Part shown: piece after piece, positions 10,941 through 23,060 of the stretch | Layout of the letters: every line of letters starts with the position of its first letter | How positions within the stretch are numbered: position 1 is the first letter of the stretch | Assembly: GCF_932274485.2 (NCBI RefSeq) | Contig: NC_065882.2 | Span: 76,596,767-76,660,766 of the forward strand | Direction: 5' to 3' | DNA: 64,000 nucleotides | From: Patella vulgata | Taxonomy: Eukaryota > Mollusca > Gastropoda > Patellidae | Notes under the pieces: model-generated | Databases searched by the model: none | What the model was told of the DNA's origin: nothing | What the model saw: only the letters and a program-made list of their open reading frames with translations | Program-made: the position numbers and the translations under genes

Positions 10941-11284
10941 GATAAAGAGCAGGCAGTTCTTACTATAATAGTTAAAAACTAGATAATGTAAAGAGAATAT
11001 CCTGAACATTTCAGTCAAACTGCTTCACTCTTAAGCCGAGAACTTTATTTTAAAATCACTGTAGCCTCGATTGCCATTGTTACCGTTGTCATGATAATTA
11101 ACAATGTCTCGATTATCCATTTTTGAGTTTAATCATTAATGGGCGTTGAAGAACACACAAGATGGCATTGAGAGTTGATTATGACCTTTTCATGTTAATA
11201 AATGCCTAATTAATTGTTTATAGAACATTTCAGGCCTAAAGCAAGACCTCCATTAGGCACATTTAACTCTTGCATAATGCATGT
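10941..11284 (+). mobile_element. MITE M2, left end shortened
   Basis: Begins at GATAAAGAGCAGGCAGTTCT after TTAA and ends TTGCATAATGCATGT followed by TTAA (11285-11288). The first ~18 bp of the family are missing. Interior contains AATAGTTAAAAACTAGATAA and AACATTTCAGGCCTAAAG. Confidence 0.8.
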
Positions 11285-11288
11285 TTAA

Positions 11289-12553
11289 GTGCGAATTACT
11301 TTTAATAATGGCTATCCAATATATACTGAAAACACCAAATCTCATATATTTTGTTTTTTAAAGTTGCAATTTCATATTTTTAAGTTATATTTTTAAAATT
11401 TATTAAAATAAAGCCTTAAAATAGATAGTATCTATAAACAGTCCTACCTTGTTAAAGAATAATCCTATAATTCACTATTGCCAGTTGAGAAATTGGCAAA
11501 AATATCATTTTCCTCTTCAAATTCAAACGTTTGAGGATAGCTACTCCATGGTGGAGAATAGAAAACAAGGGAGGTAATTGTGTTATTATTTCCGGTGTAA
11601 ATGAGTTTTAAGTGTGAGAATGACACCTATGATCGTATAATAGTGAGTTGACAACCTATTGACCAAAAGACATAGAACTAATTATGTTTTGACTTTCTTA
11701 GAAAATATGTAATTGTTACTTTAACCCTAGACCTACTAGTCTTAAAATTTATTTCTAGTACGAAAACAACTGTATACATCTTGTTGTTGCCATGTATGGT
11801 TTCAACCTTGTTATTGTAATTTTGTCTATATATCTTGCTTCAAATTTTGTTATATTATATAAGCTTGAAAACGTTGAGAGAATACTCTTCGAAACGTCGC
11901 CTAAATAAATCAGTAGGTTTTCCATAAGTATGTTTATAGTTTATTTTTCTGCCCAGTTTAAAGAATATGTATACATCAAGTACTATAAATACATTCTTGT
12001 GTGGAGAAACACATTGGGGTTTAACGTTCAGTTTGTCTGAACCGATTGCGCTATTTGCTATGCAGTAAGCTATGAGGAACTTTCACCTAGTGTAGAAATA
12101 TTGTCGTTGCGACATAGTTTTCAAATTTATAGACAAGGAATAGAGAAAACTTATGGCATTATATTATATTAATTAATATCTTTGGCAAATTATTAGATTC
12201 ACATAATATATGTACTTAAATCAAGATAGCGAATGAGTGGCATATTGTTACATAAAAAAATAGAGTTATAATTTGGTAAACATTAGGTGGTTCTGTGGGA
12301 ATAAGAATTTAATGTGTTACATGTGTGATAGGAAATTACGATTGCATCTATCGTTTGGCTTGTTTAACCAATCTCTATACTTATTTACATCATATTTGAC
12401 CAATTGAAGGTCCCAAAGCTACAAAACTATCATACCTGTGAGAATTCGCCAGACGACAGACGGATTCTTGGGGGGGGGGGGGTTAAAGATGTAGCAGTTT
12501 CTATCTCTGGCGGGATGAGGTTTGAGAGTATGACTTTATTCTATTATACATTG
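11289..12553. other. Intergenic; one hairpin-tail motif and an S2 tail remnant
   Basis: At about 11862-11905 lies AGCTTGAAAACG ... TCGAAACGTCGC ... AATAAAT, the same arrangement as at 40290-40340 and, reversed, at 34155-34205. At about 12010-12090 GGGGTTTAACGTTCAG and GCAGTAAGCTATGAGGAA look like an old minus-strand S2 tail. A 12-G run lies near 12469-12482. No gene is seen. Confidence 0.45.
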
Positions 12554-12682
12554 TATCATATGTAATTATTTTTTCTTATTATTATTTTTATTAAGGATTT
12601 AGGTCAAAGACCCATAGATCCAAATCATAATACAATAAAGTGGTCAGATCAGACAGTGGTATGGTATGGATTGGTAATAATA

Positions 12683-12708
12683 CATAGATATATATATATA
12701 TATATATG
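12683..12708. repeat. (TA)n microsatellite in the LINE 3' UTR
   Basis: About ten TA dinucleotides (ATATATATATATAT) within the LINE 3' untranslated region. Confidence 0.85.
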
Positions 12709-12801
12709 TAACTATAACAATATAATAAATGATACGTGCAGGTAGATTACTTTTCAACAGCCTTGGTGTATAGAAATGGTGAGATAGTCAGTAAATAGGA
12801 T

Positions 12802-13770
12802 TTAGGACTGGGTTTTTAACAATTTGTTTCTTAATACCCATACCCTATCTATAAAAGTAGATAATTGTAACAAACGGTTTTCATCGCATGTTAATAATAA
12901 ATTATAGAACCCATTCTCTTCGTTAATGGAGTCACTCAAATATTGAACTCGTAGTTCATGATATGTCTTACACACAATAAATATATGGTACAAATCTTCA
13001 ATTATATTGGGTGTACAAAACATGCAATTCGGATGCTTGGATAGTTTTCTCTTATATAAATTTGCTCCTGTGGAGAAGAGATTTAACCTTAATTTTGTGA
13101 CATTTCTCTTTGCCTGCTTAGGGATTTGTGCAGACAAGTATTTTTCTTGACACAGATTCAGTTTATAATTCTTATAGACTTCAAGGCTTTCAGAATTACT
13201 AATTCTCTCAGACCAGTCTTGCCTATTAATATCCGACAGTCTTAGTTTTAGAGATAAAATAAATAACTTTACATTACCAACAGACTGAGAATACCATATA
13301 TAAGCGTAACCTAGAGAACTTAACAAAATTCTTATTTTGGTTGCCCAGGTGTCTCTACCTAATTCATCTAGTTTGCATAGCATAAGATAAACCTGTTTGG
13401 GATATCTGTTATGGGACATACCAATTAACTTGATCCAGTACTTTATACAGGATATCATGTATGAAAAAGACAAGTCAAGGCGGCCACATTCGCCCAAGGC
13501 TCCGGGTGTAGTGGAGCTCTTATGGATTCCTAGTGCATACTTGACAAACTTGGAGTGAACACGTTCAATATCATAGCGGAACTCGAATCCCCAAACCTGT
13601 GAGCTATAAAGTAGTATTGGTTTGATAATTGCGTCAACAATTTTGAAAGAGTTCGATGGATGGATTTGTTTTCTGAAATAAACATTTGATAGGGATTAAT
13701 GCCTTTTCAGCCTTCACTGACAAATTGTACAGAGCCCTGCTCCATGACAACCTTGATGAGAACAATATGC
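12802..13770 (-). pseudogene. LINE C-terminal region with zinc-knuckle-like motif
   Basis: The minus strand reads VTYYNYLGILFSSRLSWSRA then, after a slip near 13650, IIKPILLYSSQVWGFEFRYD. This leads into GALGECGRLDLSF, CIKYWIKLIGMSHNRYPKQ and finally CMFC ... EDLYHIFIVCKTYHELR, a C-x2-C ... H-x4-C motif common at LINE C-termini. Stop at about 12802. The part from 13497 down is uninterrupted for 231 codons. Confidence 0.85.
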
Positions 13771-15175
13771 CTAAATAGTTATAGTACGTGACACTAACAA
13801 ATTGTTTCCCAGGAAAAACCTTTCATTATTCCTTAGTGCTCCCCCATTCCTAAATACAACAACCTTGGTTTTTGTGGTGTTCACAGATAAATTAAATTCA
13901 GTACAAAACTTATCCAAAATATTGATTTTTCTCTGCAAATTACCAACTGAGTCACCTAAAATACCAAGGTCATCTGCATATAGCAACATAAGGATATCAT
14001 CAATGTCTTGAGTGGTAAAAATGCCTCTTACATCCCCATTTTCCATAATATTAACCAACTGGTTTATATAAAAACAAAACAAAATAGGACTAAGAGTACA
14101 TCCCTGTCTTACGCCAGACACACATTCAAAAAAGGGAGTGAGTCGGTTCCCAATTTTGACACATGATGAGACTGAACTGTACATGGACTGAAGTGCAATA
14201 AACATTTTTCCACCAAGACCATTTTGTAAGAGTAGGGACAACAGTTTGGACCGATTAATCGAGTCAAATGCCCTGGAAAATCGACAGTGTATAGAAGCGC
14301 CCCCTGGGTTTGGACATATATTTCTGTGCGAGACCAAACAATGTGAAGATATGGTCTACAGTTGAATGACCTTTTCTGTAGCCAGCTTGAGCCTCTTTGT
14401 ATTTGTTTTCCGATTCGCACCATTTTTGAAGCCTGCAATTGAGAACAGCACTATACAATTTACCGATACAGTCAAGCAGTGAAATTCCTCTGTAATTGTT
14501 TGTATCGTTTTTTGAACCTTTTTTATGTAATGGTGCGATAAGTGCCTTAGACCACGAGTCGGGAAAACATCCTTCATCAAAGACCTTATTGAATAATAAA
14601 GTAATAGCCGGAATGAGGATATCAATGCCAACTTTGTAAAAATCAACACCGATTCCATCCGGACCGGGCGAGGTTCCTGGCTTCATGTTCTTGACACATT
14701 GCTTGACTTCTGACTCAGAAATTGGTTTGTTAAGAATACAGTTATTTACTACATTTGTTTGAGTTTCAGAATTTGAAATAAATTTAGAATATGATACACC
14801 CTCTTGTGACCCGAAACATGGATTCAAAATTGATTTGAAATGTTCAACCCAATTTCCCGGAGTAATTGCGTCAGAGATTTGTGATTTGGGTCGGAAAAAT
14901 TTAACAGTTTTCCAGAATTCATCTGGGTCATGAAGATTTCTTTGAAGTGTGTCATAAAGCGAGTGTTCATATTCTATTTTCTTGTTTTTACAAAGATTTT
15001 TAAACTCATTTTTACATGTATTGTAAGCACTTAAGTGTGATTTACAGTTGCATTTTCTGAATTTATTTAATAAATCGAACTTATGTTTCTTTCTAGTTTT
15101 ACAGACTTCATCAAACCAAGGTGGTTGTTTGTGACGTAGTGTACCTTTAACTACAGGCCTAGGCCTGATACTCAT
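13771..15175 (-). pseudogene. LINE reverse transcriptase domain
   Basis: An open stretch at 14264-15175 gives PPWFDEVCKTRKKHKFDLL, MKPGTSPGPDGIGVDFYK, FPDSWSKALIAPLHKKGS and NNYRGISLLDCIGKLYS, the usual fingers and motif 1-2 region. The frame slips twice around 14285-14300, within motif A (FSRAFDSI). It then continues at 13771-14337 with GVRQGCTLSPILF (near 14100) and the catalytic LLYADDLGIL (13970-13990). The YADD aspartates are intact. Another slip follows near 13805. Confidence 0.95.
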
Positions 15176-15189
15176 GCATGACCCACAAA

Positions 15190-15597
15190 GTTTGATGAAG
15201 TCCGTAAAACAGGAAAGAACATGATTAATACTTCCAGAAAGTATGTCAGTAAATTGTCTATAAAATTTATCATATCCACATGAAACATTAGTAACGAATT
15301 CGTCTCTGAACGCGTCCTGCCATTTTAATTTTGAGTAAGAACCTTAAATTACATCATGCGAAACATTCGGATTCTGGAGACTATAAATAGCAATATCAAA
15401 TTCTACGGGGTTATGATCTGATTCAGTTCTGGGTCTGACTATGAAATGACAAAAAAGAGCAAACAAACATGATGAGGCTATGACTAGATCCACCACAGAT
15501 GCGCCGTTATACTTTAGACATGTGAACTCGCCAGTCTTATCGTCATAAATTCGACCGTTAACGATATGGATGTTGAATATACAACATAGTATTAATA
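15190..15597 (-). pseudogene. LINE endonuclease C-terminal part
   Basis: The minus strand reads FNIHIVNGRIYDDKTGEF, then NGASVVDLVIASS and RPRTESDHNPVEF. The SDHNP motif supplies the catalytic Asp-His of exonuclease-endonuclease-phosphatase domains. A TAA at 15344-15346 interrupts the frame, which then reopens as SKLKWQDAFRDEF and continues into the reverse transcriptase. It would nick target DNA to prime reverse transcription. Confidence 0.85.
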
Positions 15598-15874
15598 TAT
15601 CATATGTAAGCAGCTATATGATATATAAAATGTAAAAATGAACTGTTGCATTGTTATTCCTGGTAAGACAAACGTCTTAACTAAGAAATAGTAAGAAGTA
15701 AATACATCACGTGAAGGGGAAGCAAAGACAACCAGAAACAAATTCTAGACGATCACAAGGCTACTAAGATATGTAGTAAGAAAAGATGCATGGGTCGTAC
15801 GTAGAATGTGGCGACCGGTTTGGAATATCCCGCTCTCCACGTCTGACGGAAGGCCCATGGTGCTACACTAGACA

Positions 15875-15959
15875 GCGGCTCTACGGCCTACTTTGATTTC
15901 CAAATACCAGCGATTCTTTTACGTGCACGATCTCTATTTTTCGTCCCATCGGAATATTC
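15875..15959 (-). mobile_element. SINE S2 remnant interrupted by an M3 MITE
   Basis: CTACGGCCTACTTTGATTTC, TTCTTTTACGTGCACGATC and TTTTTCGTCCCATCGGAA match minus-strand S2. The matching head-side part resumes at about 16175-16260 (CCTGAACCACTGGCGAAGGG, CTCACTGAGCTAACG), so the M3 copy landed inside this SINE. Confidence 0.65.
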
Positions 15960-15969
15960 TTTGCTAGGG

Positions 15970-16164
15970 CTAGATCTATTTGTTAAGGCCAGCTCAATTT
16001 TCGCCAAGGTGCTGAGATGTAAATAAGATTAGGGAACGTGATTGTTGGCGAGATTGTAGGTTAGGGTTAGGTCCAGGGTTGGAGTTGGGATTAGCCCTAG
16101 CCCTGTTTACATCTTGTGACCTTTGACAAAACTTGAAATTGGCCTTATTAATTAGATCTAACCC
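15970..16164 (+). mobile_element. MITE M3 with 9-10 bp TSD
   Basis: Left end GCTAGATCTATTTGTTAAGG, right end CCTTATTAATTAGATCTAAC. Flanked by TTTGCTAGGG on both sides (15960-15969, 16165-16174). Core GATTGTAGGTTAGGGTTAGG. Confidence 0.85.
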
Positions 16165-16800
16165 TTTGCTAGGGCCTACGTCCTGAACCACTGGCGAAGG
16201 GAAACCTTTCAAGTAAATCTGGTTAATTGCCTAGTGCCTTACTCACTGAGCTAACGCGGGTACCAATTTGTTATTGCAGACGATGTGTTCTACATCCAAT
16301 TAATATTAGTCTCTATCGCCCAGAAAAATATTCTACGAAATTAAGTCTGAATGTGTTGTCAACATTTGAGAATAATAGACCATTGGCCAGATTATCCGGT
16401 CTTTTACATTATCATCAACAAAGTCTAGAGAGGTAACTAGTCCTAAAACAAGATGTCAACGCCCATGAAATTAATTTAAGCATGCCATTTCAAAAAATCC
16501 ATTTGATTGCATTGGCATTGCCAGTTCAATATCCAACACTCTTATTTTTTTATATTGTAAACTTTCTCTCTTCATGGGCCAAATCTATGTTGTTTTTTAA
16601 AATTAATCCTAATTCGTCGTCACGATTCATGTTTGTTAATAATAATGCAAGAATTATGGGATTTATTGCGGGAAAGGGCGCAACTCTTACTTGACTTGGC
16701 CAAAGATACTGGATAATCAACCACATAAAAAAAACTCCCTGTTACGCGTGCGCTACGATGGGATTATCCCATCTGGTACGTTGGGATACGATGAACACGA

Positions 16801-16972
16801 CTAATCTAGTCGGCATGTCAAGTGAAATATAAGAGCCTAGATTTTCCGACTGGACCTAGTCGGAATGTCATGATTAAAATATAAAAGACTAGATTTTCTG
16901 ACTAGATCATGTCGACATGCCATGGGTGAAATATAAGATACTCGATTTTCCGACTCGACCTAACCGACATCC
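16801..16972 (+). repeat. Minisatellite, ~51-bp unit, about 3 copies
   Basis: Units contain AGTCGGCATGTCA, GAAATATAAGA and AGATTTTCCGACT; anchors fall at 16809, 16859, 16911 and 16962. Just upstream, 16743-16800 (GCGCTACGATGGGATT, TGGTACGTTGGGATACGAT) matches the left arm of the M5 element at 32338. Confidence 0.8.
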
Positions 16973-16999
16973 ATCAAAATCTAACCCGAGGATTTGAAG

Positions 17000-18140
17000 A
17001 GCCCCGGGAAAAGCTATCTAAGTCACATTTTCAACGAACCCCAGTTAATGGCGACATCTGGTAGCAAATTGTATAAGCTTTCTGTGGAACTATCTATTTC
17101 AGGTAAAAACGATCGGAGTCACATCAAACCAAGGCCCTTCGGAAATGGCCTGCCGGACAAATACGTCCATCGTACCCTTTATTTGACCTTAATTTGGCTG
17201 AAAAATGGAAGTCAGTTGTTGTACTGGTAATTATGATTCGTATTAAACATCATTTTGAAGTTGTAATTAATTAAACCCACTCGTTGTTTTGTTTGCATCA
17301 AGCATTCTCGTCTAAAATTCTGTTTTGCCTTTTATGCGAAAGACAAAAATGAAACTTAGATCATTCTTCACTTGTACTACAGTTAATGTACGCGTAAATG
17401 TGTTAAGTCTCCTGAAAAAAAAACGTGGCATTTTTCAGGTGAGAGAATTTATACAAATATTTAAATACTATGTCTGATGTTTCAACATATGGTAGTAAAT
17501 ATACCTGTGAGAATAAACACAATTTATCCGGTTTTAAAAAAATAAATTTGGCAATAAGTCTCCTTTAATTAACAACTAGGTATTTTAGCATGTCTGTTAA
17601 ATATTCTTCTGCATATAAACAAATAGATTTGGACATCTAAATACCCAGTTTTTGTGTGTAGCTGTGCAGATAGCATTTCATGGCTAAAAGCTTTTATAAT
17701 AGCAACATTTGCTGTTTGCGATATGAAAGTAGAAACAATTGTTGAAGGACTGAAAATATATCCAGGTACATTTACATTAAATATTAAATAATACAGGTGC
17801 CAATAGTTGATTATTATATCAAATACAGATAAACAATGTTCATAGAATTAGAACGTTTCTAGAATGCCAAAGTACTACAGAATTATTTTTGCTGTAGGCA
17901 ACAGCAAATAAACCGAGACGCATTATCAAGAATGCTAGACAGAAAACGATATAACGATCAAGCTTCCAGACTAACAACTATCGGAATTTTCTAAAAATTA
18001 AAAAGTATAGACAGCTTAATGCATCCATTACTATTACAGCTATCCGGTTCGATAGACTGGATCTAGATTTCAAGCAGTCGGACCTAGTTTTTGGATAGGA
18101 ACTTCTACGTAGAGTAAATTGAATATAAAGCTAATGCTAG
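17000..18140. other. AT-rich intergenic DNA, nothing recognised
   Basis: No coding signal, terminal repeat or family match was found in this stretch. Confidence 0.3.
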
Positions 18141-18363
18141 GGACGGACGAGCGTATTTTTGCGCCCCGATTAAACTTCGCCAGCGATTTTTTTTTACGGC
18201 CAAAGCCGAACGGGCACACTTAGGCTAGATACGAGCGATTGACGGGGCGAATGATTCCTCAAGCAGAATCGTCGTCGCCGTGAACAGGCACAAGAGCGAT
18301 CTTTTCAAGCGATTTAAAAAAAAAAACCCGACGCGATCGGGTGACAAAATACGCTCGTCTTCC
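18141..18363 (+). mobile_element. MITE M4, short copy
   Basis: Left end GGACGGACGAGCGTATTTTT; right end CAAAATACGCTCGTCTTCC. Shares GCCGAACGGGCACACTTAGG- and GATACGAGCGATTGA-type blocks with the longer copy at 5831. 223 bp. Confidence 0.85.
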
Positions 18364-18532
18364 CCCACACCCACTTAAAAAACTAACAGGTTTGTTCGTT
18401 AGGCAAATGCCCGAGCTATGAATCATTCGGCAGTAGTTCTTATTGACTAATTCGAAGGTTCACCAAAACGTCTAAATATGTACCAGTAATGTCACATCCT
18501 CAAATGTGAATACTTGGGCCAGAAACTGGATC

Positions 18533-18658
18533 AGAGAGAGAGAAATGGGGTTTAACGTCCACTTGACACACACTTGGTCATTTCGGGACTAACATGGTTT
18601 AATTTTATTTCAATAATTCGCTTGCGCGTAGGGGTCTTTAGCAGTGGAAGGAAATCGG
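18533..18658 (-). mobile_element. SINE S1, 5'-truncated
   Basis: AAATGGGGTTTAACGTCCAC, CATTTCGGGACTAACATGG, TTCGCTTGCGCGTAGGGGTC and AGCAGTGGAAGGAAATCGG, then unrelated DNA. Confidence 0.85.
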
Positions 18659-19196
18659 ATAAACTGGACCAAGAGCTACTCGTCTTCTTGGGACAATCGC
18701 CGACAGACCGACCCTCTTCCTTGGATCATTATGCGAATCGATTGGCGGATTTTTAATATGACATCACAATTCCAAGATGGCGGCGATGACCCCCATGCTT
18801 GGTTCCTGATCTATATTACGCTCGTACGCGTTTCGTTGATGAAGCCAAGAACTTGGGAGCTTTTTGTTATCTGGGGCATTATTCATACATTTTAATTTAT
18901 CTTCAACTACAGAGAGTTTTCTGCATTAATAAACCGCTTCATTATCAGCTGTAATAACAAGTTTCAAATTTAATTACATATTGTAAACACCCAATTCTGA
19001 ATAGTAATATTTGTCCAATTCTGTTATACATAGTTCAAAGTCATTTTAAATAATGTACCAACATTAACTATTATTTTTAAAATAACTAGTATAAACACAT
19101 CTTTGATCTGTCATATACAGCTAAATCTGATTAGTTCTTATTATAACAAATATAATTAGCGGGAACATTTATGGGGCCGATCAGTACAAAACGGTT

Positions 19197-19812
19197 TATT
19201 CCCACGAAGGCGCAGTTATTGACCGTAACGGATTAAACGAGGTCGTTTTCGACAACTTCGTGGGAACCCAGCATCTAGGGATTAAAATGGATTAAAATCG
19301 TAACAATGGTATTATAGATCGTTATGATAAGAATTTACACTTTCATATAATCCCCAATATAACTAATTAACCAACATTTTAGCATCAATTTTGGCATAAA
19401 AAATGAAAACATAACTACACTATAACAAAAATTAATTTAATTTCGCCAAATAAGACACCCTGTCTAAATACTCGACTAAAGTCAATTCCTCTTCCTCGTG
19501 TCTTCATTTTAATTCCTGGAGCTGGCTTTGGATTTGGGCATATTTATATCTCTTCCTTGGTGGTTAATAGTTCTTGTTGTAAAAATGTGATCATTTCAAA
19601 AACATTCGGATGGGCTTTTGATTCTTGTATGCTATCCTTCCAGAGTGTTGTTGGTTCAGAGTGAACATAAATTCATAAAATCTTTAACACCGTTAATTGG
19701 GTCCTAATAGCAACATGCCTCTCTTCAAACGAAAGCCGACAAGTCGATATCTGCGCCTTCGTGGGAAGGATTAATTTTGGTCACGCTCTGTAACTGCGCC
19801 TTCGTGGGAATA
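19197..19812. mobile_element. TA-flanked inverted-repeat element with subterminal repeats
   Basis: Perfect terminal repeats: TTCCCACGAAGGCGCAGTTA at 19199-19218 and its reverse complement at 19791-19810, with TA immediately outside each. Further copies of the core CTTCGTGGGAA lie just inside the left end (19255-19265) and right end (about 19757-19768). The TA flanks fit Tc1/mariner-type insertion, but TA could also be part of the repeat. 616 bp, no transposase frame. Confidence 0.7.
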
Positions 19813-20639
19813 CACCTACAACACAAGTACACATATACTCGTATTAAAGATCAATCTGATTACAATACCGGACCCTTATTCACGAAAACTTAAATCTCTT
19901 AAAGGAGCTAAATCGCTAACATTTGGGACCTAGAAATTCACAAAAGTGGGTCGCAACGCATATAATACTGTAGTATGAATATATATAAACTGATTTACAT
20001 TCAATGGTTTCCGTTTTTACTCCCATTTCAAATCAGTTATGTTCGGCGAAATAAGCCAGCAGTCTCAAGCGAGTGCAAATTTCTAGCGTCTGGTTATTCG
20101 GTCTACATACGCAGATTGATTTGGTGCAATGTGTCTAGCCTCGTCCCTCGAGTCTCTTGATACAACTGGAGCTGAAGGGCATTATGGTACACGATTCGTG
20201 TACCAATGGTAAAATGTTTATTTTGTCTTAATTATTGGATATCAAAAGCCTATCTTTTTCCGGTAAGATCACAACATGAATGATGACAAATAAATCGTGT
20301 TTTCAATGTTGAAGATTTTGGATGATATTGAGTTAGAGACTTAGCTACTTTAAAAGTCGATTGTTAACGTAAAGTTTGACCTTAGCTTAAGATAAGCCAT
20401 ATTCACTAAACACATTTTCACTAGATTTTAAGTTTACACAACATTGACAAGCCCTCAATCAACATAATGTATCTTTAACAATGTAAACAAGCCAACGGTG
20501 AGGCTGATGATGTCCCCCGCCGAAATCCCAAAATAAAACAATTAGACATATTAATAAATGACACATTTGCTTTTTTCAAGAGTACCGAGCAATCAAACTA
20601 TACACTAAGTTTCGTCAATCTCTGTCAGATAGGATCAAG

Positions 20640-21335
20640 ATTATCTAAATCTTGTCCCAAAGCATCGACCAATGAAATTGATAAGCTCTGCTTAGCTTCA
20701 GTTCGAAATGTTAATCAGTGAACTCAGTCAACACATTCACCCAATGGACATCTACATCAAGTTTAAACATTCTACCTCTATTAAAAGCAGAATTGTTATT
20801 TTCCAAAGTCTTGACCAATCAAATTGCTTATCGCTCCTTAGCCTTAGCAGAAAATTCTCACCATCGAACTTAGTCAAGGTGATGATATAATGAATCTATA
20901 TTCGGGGTTTCATCGCTCTCACTTCATTATAACCAAAGTTATCGTGCCCCAAAGCATCAACCAATCAGATTGCTTATCTCTGCTTGCCGTAAGCAGACAA
21001 TGTTCATCATCGAACTTCATCAAGACATTCTACCTGAATTAGAAGGAGAGTTATTGTGTTCCAAAGTCTCGACCAATCAAATTGTTTATCGCTCTGCTTA
21101 CCCTCAGCAGAAAATGTTCATTATCGAACTTAGTCAAGGTATTGATGTAATGCAACTATATACCAAGTTTCATCACTCTCACTTAATTAGAACTTAAGTT
21201 ATCGTGGTCCCAAAGCACCAACCAATCAAATTGCGTATCTCTGCTTACCTAAACAGAAAATGCTCATCTTCGAACTCCATCAAGGCATTGACCTAATAAA
21301 CACCTACACCAAGTTTAAACATCCTAGCTCAATTC
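20640..21335 (+). repeat. Satellite-like array A, ~147-bp units
   Basis: Five anchors ACCAATCA(A/G)ATTG-type at 20667, 20813, 20959, 21071 and 21220 give spacings of 146, 146, 112 and 149 bp. Units alternate between a GACCAATC and an AACCAATC form and carry AGCAGAAAATG and TCATCGAACTTAGTCAAGG-like words. Short frames through it are artefacts. Confidence 0.85.
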
Positions 21336-22050
21336 GAAAGGCGGGAGACAATATTCTCAAATATATAACGTAGATCTGAAACAATTTGCAACAAAACTCA
21401 CCTGAGCATTTCAACTGTGCCCACTTTTTTGTGTGACATACTTGTATTTAAGCTTTCTGTTGGTAATTGATAAACTGTAGAAATTAGGCTACTGGTAGTG
21501 GTGATAATATATTATTGTACATGTATAATTATAATAATTATCTTATTTTATTTGATGCATATTACTTGGAGATCTCAAATCTGACAAGATCTTATTATGG
21601 AGATCTCAAATCTAATCTTTTGTTTTCATTCACTATGTCCAAGTAAGGTAGTTGCAGTCGGTACCAAACTTACGCTCACATATTCACTCTATCCAAAATA
21701 GTCTTCCATGCCTCAATCCGTTGACGATGAGGACACACCACCTACCCTAGACCCTGAAAACTCGCCTTCTATTATGTGGACCCTTTTAATGTAAGCTTCA
21801 ATAAAGGCCAATTTTTCCTTCGTTGTCCAGTTTGGCTGCTTATCCCTTTTTTCTGCCATTGTTGTAGTCTAACTAGACGCACTAAACTAATGAATTTTGG
21901 TATATTACACTTAAAAAAGTCTATAAAGCTATATATAGATATGATGTTAGGCCTAATGTTAAGTGGTGGGCCTAGCCTACTCATGCGAGCATAGACCCAG
22001 GATGGTTTAGTTACACCCCTAAAGGCTTGTATGTCGTACAGTACAAGGCA
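21336..22050. other. Spacer between the two satellite arrays
   Basis: AT-rich DNA with a repeated GGAGATCTCAAATCT (about 21567 and 21599). No gene is seen. Confidence 0.35.
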
Positions 22051-22054
22051 CACA

Positions 22055-22193
22055 AATACAGATCTATATTTCATTTCGTTTTTTTCATACCTTCGATGGC
22101 TTACAATACATGAAGATCTTGCCAGTTGTAGTGGAGGGTCGCGTCAAGTGTCATACGAGCGGCTTTTGGCCTTATGACGTCAGCCATGTTTTT
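22055..22193 (+). mobile_element. MITE M1, left half only
   Basis: CAGATCTATATTTCATTTCG, ACATGAAGATCTTGCCAGTT, TGTAGTGGAGGGTCGCGTCA and TTATGACGTCAGCCATG match M1; the right terminal repeat is missing. Confidence 0.8.
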
Positions 22194-22559
22194 TTGTCCA
22201 AATATATCATCAAATCACAGGTTGTACGTGGGAAAGCATCTTTAAGGACACAGAAACATTTCATTCTAGATAAGTACAAAACTAGAAACAATTATTAAGC
22301 ACGTTTTCTTTTTAGATTTAAAAACTCTTTTTGTTTTCTTTTTTAGATCTGCGAAGAATCATGCAATTCCCCTAAAGCCTATACCTATTGTCCGTAAAAA
22401 CCTGACGAATCGACCATCTTTCTGGGATTCGTTCTTTTTGGGGGGTAATTTCTTCTTCAAGGACTTCATCCATATGTGGCGCATTTCCATTTTTATCTGA
22501 TTCAGATTTCAATATTATCAACATTTTCGTTTTTGTCCCCGATATGGGTCTATCCGTCC

Positions 22560-23060
22560 GTCACACTTTATGAAACACAATAACTCTCTTTCTAATTGAG
22601 CTAGAATGTTCAAACTTGGTGTAGGTGTTTATTAGGTCAATGCCTTGATGGAGTTCGAAGATGAGCATTTTCTGCTTAGAGTAAGCAGCGATAAGCAATT
22701 TGATTGGTTGATGCTTTTGGACGATAACTTTAGTTCTAATTAAGTGAATGTGATGAACCTTGGTGTATAGTTTCATTACATCAATATTCAATACCTTGAC
22801 TTAAGTTCGATAATGAGCATTTTCTGCTCAGGGTAAGCAGAGTTATAAGCAATTTGATTGGTCGAGACTTTGGAACACAATAACTCTCATTCTAATTGCG
22901 GTAGAATGTTCACACTTGGTGTAGGCCTTCATTAGGTGCATGCCTTGATGGAATTCGATGATGAACATTGTCTGCTTACGGTAAGCAGAGATAAGCAATC
23001 TGATTGGTTGATACTTTGCGGCACGATAACTTTGGTTATAAGGAAGTGACCGCCATGAAA
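22560..23060 (-). repeat. Satellite-like array B, inverted relative to array A
   Basis: The same units in reverse orientation: GCAATTTGATTGGTTGATGC and relatives at 22702, 22856 and 23002 (spacing 154 and 146). With array A it makes a large imperfect inverted repeat around a ~1.2-kb spacer. Confidence 0.85.

Larger units (their letters stand above)
12566..15597 (-). mobile_element. 5'-truncated LINE with endonuclease remnant and reverse transcriptase
   Basis: A minus-strand non-LTR retrotransposon of 3,032 bp. It is flanked by a perfect 12-bp target duplication (TATCATATGTAA at 12554-12565 and 15598-15609), which fixes both ends. From 5' to 3' it keeps the end of an apurinic-type endonuclease, the complete reverse transcriptase core, a C-terminal region with a CCHC-like knuckle, and ~235 bp of 3' UTR ending in an AATAAAAATAATAATAAG-type A-rich tail. 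The ORF1 part and most of the endonuclease are missing through 5' truncation. It is dead: one stop and several frameshifts. The clade is not certain from reading alone. Confidence 0.95.

Noticed and set aside
12469-12482. G-run as another SINE 5' end
   Set aside because: No SINE sequence adjoins it; the runs near 27160, 8103 and 46762 likewise have no SINE next to them.
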